A stretch of 5,192 nt of DNA, taken from the NCBI GenBank assembly GCA_002378585.1, contig DFSJ01000144.1:1-5192 (forward strand). The letters are read 5' to 3'. The notes beneath the pieces were generated by a model. The model saw only the letters and a program-made list of their open reading frames with translations. It searched no databases and was not told the DNA's origin. Of this stretch, positions 1 through 5,170 are shown piece after piece (the stretch's first letter is position 1; each line of letters starts with the position of its first letter). The position numbers and the translations under genes were made by a program. Source of the DNA: Flavobacteriaceae bacterium UBA3440 (GTDB lineage: Bacteria > Bacteroidota > Bacteroidia > Flavobacteriales > Flavobacteriaceae).

Positions 1-151
1 ACGGTTTGCATGCCTCTAAGTTAATGTGCTCAAGGACCTTAAATCAAGAGAACTTATTTCTCAAATTGATTGCCATAGGAGCTATAACATGGATTAAACG
101 ACCCAAAAGTTATTTCTAAAAACCAACCCAATTAACTAGCTTCCGTCTCAA
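1..151 (+). other. Leader upstream of the three-gene operon
   Basis: These 151 bases carry no ORF I would call. The promoter of the operon should lie here, but I find no convincing Bacteroidota promoter (a TTTG-type -33 box with a TANNTTTG -7 box at the usual spacing). A TTTG is present at 5-8 without a matching -7 box. A small hairpin (GAGAA at 48-52, TTCTC at 58-62) is too short to interpret. The bases just before the start at 152 contain no Shine-Dalgarno sequence, which is common in Bacteroidota. Confidence 0.3.
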
Positions 152-790
152 ATGATGCGTCCATTTTTATTATTCCTATTAGTAGTATTTAGCCTACAAG
201 TTTTTGGTCAATCACTCTCAGGGTCTGTACCAAGTTCGTCTAATGTGTTTTTCCAGGCGGGAATGTACAGAAACCTCCAAAATCCAAAGTATACACTTTC
301 AGATCAAACAACTCCAACATACGTGCTTCCAGGGAATCCAATTTCTTACGCTTTTGACGGGAGCTTGGGGTTTAGGATAATAGAGATGGATCGAGTCTAT
401 CTGGGCGTCCAAACCATCAATAAGGGGGACAGTCTTTTTAAAGTCTTCAATCAAAAGGTCGACATTAACTATTATGCCGTATATGTTGTAAACAGGTTGA
501 TGGTGTATAAAAACCTATACTTTGATCTTGGCATTTCAATGACTCCCTTAACCAAGGCGGTTCAATGGAATCAATTTGGGCAAATCAATCTATTGGATGA
601 CGGTGCGCTCAAATCTTTTGGAATGCGACGCATTTTCGGGTGTGGCACTTCCTTTCCCTTATCCGAAAAAATTCGATTATCCATCGATTATCGATATGCT
701 CAAATGAATACAAACTTGGAGGCAAATTCTGACCAAACATTAAAAATAAACAGTCATGCATTGGGCACCTCGCTTATTTATTGTCTCTAG
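152..790 (+). CDS. Small predicted outer-membrane beta-barrel protein
   Basis: I do not recognise a named family. The 212-residue product starts with a signal peptide: MMRP, a hydrophobic run at 5-15, and a likely cut after G19 with Gln at +1 (VFG|Q), as in many Bacteroidota exported proteins. The mature part has no long hydrophobic helix. It shows alternating polar/hydrophobic stretches with aromatic ends typical of amphipathic beta strands, for example NLYFDLGISMTPL (121-133), KIRLSIDYRYAQM and the terminal HALGTSLIYCL. This fits a small outer-membrane barrel of about eight strands. It is shorter than the roughly 300 residues of PorP/SprF-type T9SS proteins, and it lacks a T9SS sorting domain, as expected for a protein inserted by the Bam machinery. 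Two ATG codons (152 and 155) are possible starts; I kept the first, and the difference is one residue. Its 3' end overlaps the next gene by 35 bases, suggesting co-expression and perhaps translational coupling. A role in displaying the neighbouring surface proteins is only inferred from context. Confidence 0.8.
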   Translation: MMRPFLLFLLVVFSLQVFGQSLSGSVPSSSNVFFQAGMYRNLQNPKYTLSDQTTPTYVLPGNPISYAFDGSLGFRIIEMDRVYLGVQTINKGDSLFKVFNQKVDINYYAVYVVNRLMVYKNLYFDLGISMTPLTKAVQWNQFGQINLLDDGALKSFGMRRIFGCGTSFPLSEKIRLSIDYRYAQMNTNLEANSDQTLKINSHALGTSLIYCL

Positions 791-1196
791 CATATTTCTG
801 GCTGGCCCTGTATTGAACGGGCAATCCATCGCCCGTTCTGCCATTTCCGCATTTGGCTCAGCCTTTTATTCTGGGCAAAGGGGCTTTCAGCAAACTGTCG
901 GCCAATCCTCCCCAACCAAAAATCGTCAGGGTTTCATTCAACCAAACATAAAGTCTTCTCAATCCCGGATTTCGCTCAAAATATTTCCAAATCCAACGCG
1001 CGATAAAATTCAACTCATTAATGACTTTCAGGACGTACGCTTAACCATCTTCAACGCGCATGGACTTGAACTATTGTCCACTTTTTCTCACGCCGGAGAT
1101 TTAACGATTTTAACGGTTAATTCTTGGCCTGCAGGGACCTACTACATTCGATTTGAAAACCCGGCATTTTCAGATCTAGTATTTATCAAAATCTAA
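756..1196 (+). CDS. Short T9SS type A sorting domain protein
   Basis: The 146-residue product has three parts. Residues 1-23 form a signal peptide (MHWAPR, a hydrophobic core, cut near NGQ). Residues 24-74 form a short middle segment with TVGQSS and RQGFIQP, resembling the TVGQ...TQGFHQP motif often found before sorting domains in Bacteroidota. Residues 75-146 are a type A C-terminal sorting domain starting KIFPNPTRDKI, followed by VRLTIFNAHG and PAGTYYIRF, with the final beta strand FSDLVFIKI. By family knowledge, such proteins cross the outer membrane through the type IX system and the domain is removed when the cargo is attached to the surface, leaving only about 50 residues here. The ATG at 756 lies inside gene 1, a 35-base overlap. 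It is the only ATG that keeps a full signal peptide, so I prefer it. The next gene begins 3 bases after the stop. The function of the mature peptide is unknown. Confidence 0.85.
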   Translation: MHWAPRLFIVSSIFLAGPVLNGQSIARSAISAFGSAFYSGQRGFQQTVGQSSPTKNRQGFIQPNIKSSQSRISLKIFPNPTRDKIQLINDFQDVRLTIFNAHGLELLSTFSHAGDLTILTVNSWPAGTYYIRFENPAFSDLVFIKI

Positions 1197-1199
1197 ACC

Positions 1200-4049
1200 A
1201 TGAAACGTTTTTTCTTTTTTATTTTTTCTCTCGTTGCACTCCAAGTTCAAGCTCAAAATATCCCCAATGGCATCAGTTACCAGGCCATCGCCCTGGATGA
1301 AAACGGAAATCCCGTACCTGGAGTAGATATCGCAGGCAGGCCCATTGACAATGCTAATATTGGAGTTCGGTTTACGTTAATCGAAAATTCTCAAACGGGC
1401 ACCGAAGTTTATCAGGAAAGCCATGAGGCTACCACAGATTTATATGGATTATTTTCACTTGTTATAGGCCAAGGTAATGTCAATTTTGGTTCATGGTCCG
1501 ACATCGTTTGGGGGAATTCTGTATTTCTTCGGGTAGAACTCTCAATTGAAAACAATGGGAATTTCTTGTTGGTTTCTGAAGATCCACTTTGGGCTGTACC
1601 ATATAGTTACACATCCTTAAACGTAGTAAACAATGACGACGCAGATGCAGATACACTAAACGAAATCCAATCACTGTCTATTTCAAATGACACCCTTTTT
1701 ATCTCAAAGGGAGGGTATGTCGTTTTCCCACCAGATGCAGATGGCAATCCAACAAATGAGCTCCAAACGATTACCTTAAATTCAGACTCCATAAAACTTT
1801 CTCAAGGAGGGTATGTGATACTTCCCACCGAGTTAGATGGGGATCCTCAAAATGAAATTCAATTTTTATCCATTTCAAACGATACGGTCTTTCTTCAAAA
1901 TGGTGGGTTTGTCTTTCTTGGAGATAATGACGATCAGAATGAATTGCAAGTCCTTGCTTTACAAAACGACACTCTGTCCATTTCAAACGGAGGATTTGTA
2001 GTCCTGCCTCAGGAACTTGATGGAGATATAACCAACGAAATACAGAGTCTTAGTTTTCAGAATGACACCTTGTATATTTCCAAACAACCTTTAATCGCAG
2101 GATTATACTTGCCTTTTGCCAAAAAGGCGGAAAAAGTTAACGACCTGTCCGATGCAACCTACAATACTTCAGGGTCTTTAGGTATTGGAAACGCCTCACT
2201 TCTAAAAGATTCGCTTGGCGAGTTTAATACCGCTATTGGGGAATATTCCCAAGCCAATACAATCTCCGGAACGCAAAACACGAGCATTGGCTCCTTTTCA
2301 CTTCAAAATAATGTGATAGGTGATGGAAATACAGCTGTAGGCTTTCAGGCATTAGGAAACAGTGAACAAGGATTTTCAAATACCGCCATCGGTGGTTTTG
2401 CTATGGCAGGTTTCAATGGTGCAACCACTGGAGAACAAAATGTGGCAATTGGGGCCTATAGTCTCGCCCGAAATACATCAGGAAGCGATAATGTGGCAAT
2501 TGGCGGGAATTCACTCATTCAAAGTAAAGTCGGATCGGGGAATGTTGCCATCGGCACAAATGTTGGCCCTGGATTGCGTAGCGGCTCAAATAATACTTTC
2601 GTGGGAAATAATATCACCGCCAACGATACGTCCGTATTCAATTCTGTGGTCCTGGGATCTTATGGGATTTCTGCTGGAAGTAATAGTATTGTTTTGGGCA
2701 ATAATGGCTCCGCAAACCTTTACACAAAAGCAGTCTATCATGGGCCATCGGCAAATTATACAGACAGCGCAACCTCATCTGAACCTTTGCTCTCACTCAA
2801 TTCGAATACACGAGGCTTTTTACCTCCCAGAATGACATTAGTGGAACGAGATTCTATGGATAATCCACAGGTTGGCTTAATGATTTATTGCACGGATTGC
2901 ATTATTGGAGGTGAAGTTCAGGCCTACAATGGTTCCATTTGGAAATCATCCTCGTTCAGTGCAAACGCCAGTACCCCGTCAGTATTAACGAATCAACCAA
3001 TTTATGTTTCTTCTGACAGTGCACATTTAAGTGCGTTAGTATTAAACTCTGGAGGGCTTCCACTTTTAAGCGCTGGAATTGAAATATCTGAGAATTCCGA
3101 ATTTTCCATTCTGATTGTTTATAATGGCAATCTATCAGCAGGCACTCTAGAATCAGGTTTTAGTAATTTATCAAGCAATACCACATACTATTATCGTGGA
3201 TTCGCCGAAAACTCTCTTGGAAAGAGTCTTGGAAATGTGGGGAGTTTTACCACAAGTATTCCAGATAGCATTTCTCAGCCGAGCATTTCGACAAGTTCAA
3301 CCCCAATCACCAATGCCATTTCCGCTATTCTCTCCGGTGCATTTATAAATTACGGGAACCAACCGGTCATCTCAAAGGGCTTTGTGTATGATCTTATTGG
3401 GAATTTATCCCTCTCAGGGCCCAAATCAAATGAGGGAATGGGAATAACAAACTTTACTTCCGTTTTACCCAATTTAATCAGCGATACAACGTATTACTTC
3501 CGCCCCTATGCGATCACACCGACGGATACCATTTTTGGAGCTACAGGGCTTTTTCAAACAGATCCACAAAACATTTTCTTCCCAGGTCAGCTTTATGGGG
3601 GCGGAATCATTTTCTACGTAGACTCCACGGGACAGCACGGACTAATCGCTTCCCTTTCTGACTTGGGCCAATTCAAATGGGGATGCGAGGGGTATTCCAT
3701 TGACTCCACTTCCCCCGATCTTGGGAGTGGCCTCACCAACACTTTCCACATTGCCACCAACTGTTTCACTTCGGACACCATTGCCGCCACAGAATGTCTT
3801 AATCTTACTCAAAGAGGGTTCGGAGATTGGCACCTTCCATCCTATGAAGAACTGATTCTTATTCAAGACAATCTTTATGACAAAGGGTACACCCAATATT
3901 TTGGAACGATAGAAGGTCAATATTGGAGCTCTTCAGAAGAAAATGCAGATCAAGCCAAATGGGTTCAACTCTTTACAACGAGTCAATTACAAGGTTCTTC
4001 GAATACCAAGAATCAAAAAAGGTCTGTACATCCCATTCGATCCTTTTAG
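1200..4049 (+). CDS. Mosaic surface protein: repeats, YadA-like head, FN3, DUF1566
   Basis: The 949-residue product is an exported modular protein, probably an adhesin or fibre. Residues 1-18 are a signal peptide cut at QVQA|Q. Residues 20-139 match a common Bacteroidota N-terminal domain (GISYQAIALDENGNP, GLFSLVIGQG, WAVPYSY). Residues 149-295 are five repeats with NE(I/L)Q. Residues 327-503 resemble the YadA/Hep_Hag trimeric head, with repeated NTAIG/NVAIG motifs. Residues 537-585 are a linker with GFLPPRMTLVERDSM and GLMIYCTDC. Residues 594-686 and 690-788 are two fibronectin-III-like domains, each with a TTYY(Y/F)R motif. Residues 795-949 match Lcl_C/DUF1566: GGGIIFYVD, WGCEG, DWHLPSYEEL, YWSSSEE and RSVHPIRSF, with Cys 829, 855 and 866. 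There is no T9SS sorting domain, so how it reaches the surface is unclear. The start is 3 bases after gene 2. The reading frame is intact. Lcl in Legionella binds sulfated polysaccharides; a similar role here is only a guess. Confidence 0.9.
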   Translation: MKRFFFFIFSLVALQVQAQNIPNGISYQAIALDENGNPVPGVDIAGRPIDNANIGVRFTLIENSQTGTEVYQESHEATTDLYGLFSLVIGQGNVNFGSWSDIVWGNSVFLRVELSIENNGNFLLVSEDPLWAVPYSYTSLNVVNNDDADADTLNEIQSLSISNDTLFISKGGYVVFPPDADGNPTNELQTITLNSDSIKLSQGGYVILPTELDGDPQNEIQFLSISNDTVFLQNGGFVFLGDNDDQNELQVLALQNDTLSISNGGFVVLPQELDGDITNEIQSLSFQNDTLYISKQPLIAGLYLPFAKKAEKVNDLSDATYNTSGSLGIGNASLLKDSLGEFNTAIGEYSQANTISGTQNTSIGSFSLQNNVIGDGNTAVGFQALGNSEQGFSNTAIGGFAMAGFNGATTGEQNVAIGAYSLARNTSGSDNVAIGGNSLIQSKVGSGNVAIGTNVGPGLRSGSNNTFVGNNITANDTSVFNSVVLGSYGISAGSNSIVLGNNGSANLYTKAVYHGPSANYTDSATSSEPLLSLNSNTRGFLPPRMTLVERDSMDNPQVGLMIYCTDCIIGGEVQAYNGSIWKSSSFSANASTPSVLTNQPIYVSSDSAHLSALVLNSGGLPLLSAGIEISENSEFSILIVYNGNLSAGTLESGFSNLSSNTTYYYRGFAENSLGKSLGNVGSFTTSIPDSISQPSISTSSTPITNAISAILSGAFINYGNQPVISKGFVYDLIGNLSLSGPKSNEGMGITNFTSVLPNLISDTTYYFRPYAITPTDTIFGATGLFQTDPQNIFFPGQLYGGGIIFYVDSTGQHGLIASLSDLGQFKWGCEGYSIDSTSPDLGSGLTNTFHIATNCFTSDTIAATECLNLTQRGFGDWHLPSYEELILIQDNLYDKGYTQYFGTIEGQYWSSSEENADQAKWVQLFTTSQLQGSSNTKNQKRSVHPIRSF
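1644..2084 (+). repeat. Five tandem protein repeats of about 30 residues
   Basis: Within the large surface protein, the motif NE(I/L)Q recurs at residues 154, 186, 218, 247 and 279, giving spacings of 32, 32, 29 and 32. Each unit reads roughly: acidic loop (DADADT, DADGNP, ELDGDP, DNDDQ, ELDGDI), NE(I/L)Q, a strand, an (N/S)D(T/S) turn, a second strand with an S or Q, GG(Y/F)V and Pro. The last unit lacks the GG ending and runs into the next domain. The acidic loops resemble calcium-binding DxDGD loops, but metal binding is inferred. The copies are clearly diverged at the DNA level, so the expansion is not recent. Confidence 0.85.
2178..2708 (+). repeat. YadA-like head repeats with a 17-residue period
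   Basis: The N-(T/V)-(A/S/F)-(I/V)-G motif starts at residues 343, 360, 377, 394, 414, 431, 448 and 465 of the large surface protein. The spacing is 17 residues every time except one step of 20. Two further related units (NSVVLG at 481, NSIVLG at 495) are spaced 16 and 14. This matches the left-handed beta-roll head of trimeric autotransporter adhesins, where units of about 14-16 residues stack. It suggests that this segment forms a trimeric fibre. The classical YadA membrane anchor is absent. Confidence 0.8.
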
Positions 4050-4052
4050 ATG

Positions 4053-4083
4053 AAAAAAGTCCTCTCAAATTATTTGAGAGGAC
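4053..4083 (-). terminator. Strong hairpin with minus-strand T-run
   Basis: Positions 4059-4069 and 4073-4083 form a perfect 11-bp stem with a 3-base loop, starting 10 bases after the stop of the large surface gene. Six A residues at 4053-4058 become a T-run after the hairpin on the minus strand, the classical intrinsic terminator layout. On the plus strand no T-run follows (CTGAATGG), so it would be at most an mRNA 3'-end stabiliser for the operon. It lies just downstream of the tRNA 3' remnant read on the minus strand. Confidence 0.75.
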
Positions 4084-4089
4084 CTGAAT

Positions 4090-4116
4090 GGGCTTGAGGC
4101 AGGTATCGAACCCGCA
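4090..4116 (-). pseudogene. Truncated tRNA 3' end (T arm plus acceptor strand)
   Basis: Read on the minus strand, this is a T stem GCGGG, loop TTCGATA and stem CCTGC (one G-U pair), then the acceptor strand CTCAAGC followed by C. These are the hallmarks of a tRNA 3' end. The bases upstream on the minus strand (4117-4165) do not give an anticodon arm, D arm or 5' acceptor strand, and from about 4131 they are the coding remnant of another gene. The tRNA is therefore truncated. It resembles the 3' end at 5171-5192; over the 23 aligned bases it differs at 5, and 4 of those sites lie in the T stem or acceptor. It could be a decayed tRNA or the duplicated end left by integration of a mobile element. 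Confidence 0.5.
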
Positions 4117-4130
4117 CCTCCTAAACGTAG

Positions 4131-4545
4131 ATGGACGTGGTAGATATTTCCACCTAGTCTAGAGCAACCAATTATAGCGTCATTATTAATGTAATTAGTT
4201 CAGACTTTAACGGCAACAAATACAGGTGCATTGCTTCAGGTGCAGGAGTAATGATACCTCAGATGTTACTACTAAGTTATTTGTTTTGGATAATTTTACC
4301 ATAGCTCCGTTTGGCACTGATGAAGCAATCCTCACGCCTAATCCAAGCAACGGGAATTTTCTACCAAATCTAAAAGAGGATTTCGTTGGGGCGATCCATA
4401 TATGAATATTTGTAATGGGTCTGATAGATCGTGGAGAAATCCTGGTCCAAACTCAAGCCTTTGACCTTATAGAGTAGCCTAAGGGTTTTTGGAGGATTAC
4501 CTTAACAAGAAAGACCCTGTCATTGGCTGGGCCTTTTATTAACTC
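4131..4545 (+). pseudogene. Decayed C-terminal fragment of a T9SS cargo protein
   Basis: Translated fragments in two plus-strand frames join into a recognisable protein end. In one frame (from 4131) come DVVDIS, a stop at 4155-4157, then YSVIINV and SDFNGNKYRCIASGAG, which resembles the core of an Ig-like domain of surface proteins, including the YRC motif. Near 4246 the frame shifts, as if one base were lost, and continues SNDTSDVTTKLFVLDN, FTIAPFGTDEA, ILTPNPSNGNF and LKEDFVGAI. A stop at 4403-4405 is followed by IFVMG and ILVQTQAFDL. A stop at 4475-4477 is followed by PKGFWRITLTRKTLSL. TPNPSNGNF and PKGF...ITL are the start and a late strand of a type A sorting domain. Three stops plus a frameshift make it a pseudogene. 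The upstream part of the gene is missing and the exact ends are approximate. The mature function is unknown. Confidence 0.75.
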
Positions 4546-4623
4546 AACTTCAACTAAACACGGATGGTGGGGCTCCTGGCGTCTTCTGCTGATCATTTTA
4601 TCGTAGTTACAGCCTGTCAAGGA

Positions 4624-4658
4624 AATAAAAAAGGGAGGCGCTTACAATGCCTCCCTTT
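4624..4658 (-). terminator. Intrinsic terminator hairpin, mainly minus strand
   Basis: AAAGGGAGGC (4630-4639) pairs perfectly with GCCTCCCTTT (4649-4658) around a 9-base loop. On the minus strand the stem is followed by a T-rich run (TTTTTTATTT, from the A-rich bases at 4623-4632). On the plus strand only three T residues end the stem before CTGAG. It is best read as a minus-strand terminator, though it could once have served the plus-strand pseudogene that ends about 85 bases upstream. No minus-strand gene that would use it is visible. Confidence 0.7.
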
Positions 4659-4696
4659 CTGAGTAAGATCTACAACCTAAAGTAACTCGGATTAGA

Positions 4697-4736
4697 TTGA
4701 AGGGTCTCACACCAAACCATTAGCAAGATCCTTCAA
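4697..4736 (+). other. 11-bp hairpin with 18-base loop, function unknown
   Basis: TTGAAGGGTCT (4697-4707) pairs with AGATCCTTCAA (4726-4736). In plus-strand RNA all 11 positions pair, one of them as G-U. In minus-strand RNA that position is an A-C mismatch. The loop (4708-4725) is C/A-rich. No T-run follows, so it is not a normal intrinsic terminator. It might be a structured RNA element or a DNA-level recombination or binding site. It does not show the conserved core sequences of integron attC sites. Confidence 0.45.
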
Positions 4737-4808
4737 TATTGACGAAAATAAAAGCCTATTATTACGCAGAAAATCACGAGAAAACAATGGGAAGATTCAT
4801 ACGAGACT

Positions 4809-4837
4809 AAAAAAGGCACCTCCTTGCGGAAATGCCT
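4809..4837 (-). terminator. Minus-strand terminator with GCAA tetraloop
   Basis: Read on the minus strand, AGGCATTTCC and GGAGGTGCCT form a 10-bp stem with two U-G pairs, capped by GCAA, a stable GNRA tetraloop, and followed by six T residues. On the plus strand the two U-G positions become C-A mismatches and no T-run follows. Both facts point to transcription from the minus strand. The gene or small RNA ending here would lie in 4838-5137, where I recognise nothing. Confidence 0.75.
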
Positions 4838-4999
4838 AAATGAAATGCACATTATTGGGTTGGCTTGAAAACTTTAAAACAAAAGCCTCACCAGAAAACG
4901 GTATGATATCATTTGGCACTCGTTCCAGGGATTATAGCGAAACCGAATAAAAAAGGTTTGTCCTCCAACAAAGTTTTTGGTCAACTATTTTAGCAAAAC

Positions 5000-5039
5000 G
5001 AGTCCAGAGAAACCAAAATGAGTCCAGCAGCGAGTCCAG
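5000..5039. repeat. Three direct copies of GAGTCCAG
   Basis: GAGTCCAG occurs at 5000-5007, 5020-5027 and 5032-5039, all in the same orientation (CTGGACTC on the minus strand). On the minus strand two copies share the longer form CTGGACTC(A/G)TTTTG. Three exact 8-mers within 40 bases is far beyond chance. Several copies of a short site in one orientation are typical of protein-binding arrays, such as the transposase-binding repeats at the ends of IS21-family elements. No transposase gene is in the window, so an IS end is only a guess. Confidence 0.6.
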
Positions 5040-5132
5040 AAATTAGATTTTTTTGACTTAGAATGTGCTCAAAACACATTATTGTTTGGATGAATCAACG
5101 GGAGACGATTACTGCCTAATTATTTGATATTC

Positions 5133-5170
5133 AAAAACTAAAAACCCCAAGCATAGCTTGAGGTTTTTAG
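5133..5170 (-). terminator. Terminator of the minus-strand tRNA
   Basis: CTAAAAACCCCAAGC (5138-5152) and GCTTGAGGTTTTTAG (5156-5170) form a 15-position stem with an ATA loop. The plus strand has one C-A mismatch (5147/5161); in minus-strand RNA this is a G-U pair, so all 15 positions pair. On the minus strand the stem ends in TTTTTAG and is followed by TTTTTG. The hairpin starts immediately after the tRNA 3' end at 5171. Because the stem itself carries T-runs on both strands, some termination from the left is also possible. Confidence 0.8.

Larger units (their letters stand above)
4546..5137. other. Gene-poor stretch with hairpins and short repeats
   Basis: I see no credible coding region on either strand in these roughly 590 bases. 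The only longish open stretch is a plus-strand frame from an ATG near 4567 (MVGLLASS...) of about 32 codons that ends inside a hairpin. It has no recognisable features. The region holds two minus-strand-type terminator hairpins (4624-4658 and 4809-4837), a plus-strand hairpin (4697-4736), a 10-base palindrome ATGATATCAT (4903-4912), a triple GAGTCCAG repeat (5000-5039) and a small hairpin AATGTG/CACATT (5062-5080). The two terminators imply that small minus-strand transcripts once ended, or still end, here. Confidence 0.6.

Noticed and set aside
1480..1986. Three short minus-strand ORFs (61-71 codons) opposite the repeat region.
   Set aside because: They are antisense shadows of the intact plus-strand gene, with repetitive, low-information translations.
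2362..2835. A 157-codon plus-strand ORF inside the large surface gene.
   Set aside because: It is a different-frame shadow of the glycine-rich head repeats; the main frame has clear domain motifs throughout and this one has none.
3642..3920. A 92-codon minus-strand ORF opposite the DUF1566-type domain.
   Set aside because: It lies antisense to a conserved domain in the main frame and shows no signal peptide or motif of its own.
4090..4169. A complete tRNA on the minus strand.
   Set aside because: The T arm and acceptor strand are good, but no anticodon arm, D arm or matching 5' acceptor strand can be formed, and bases from about 4131 are explained by the pseudogene.
4090..4459. A possible minus-strand tmRNA: GGCTTGAG (4452-4459) could pair over 8 bp with the tRNA-like 3' end at 4091-4098, giving a span of about 370 bases.
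   Set aside because: The acceptor lacks the G3-U70 pair that tmRNA needs for alanine charging, I find no tag reading frame ending in ALAA, and the 5' partner lies inside the coding remnant of the sorting domain (QTQAFDL). The pairing is probably chance.
4437..4595. A minus-strand ORF of about 50 codons starting MISRRRQEPHH.
   Set aside because: It runs opposite the decayed sorting domain and has no recognisable feature; probably chance.
23..5072. AATGTGCTCAA occurs both near 23-33 and at 5062-5072.
   Set aside because: An 11-base match is expected by chance a few times in a window of this size, and the flanks do not match.
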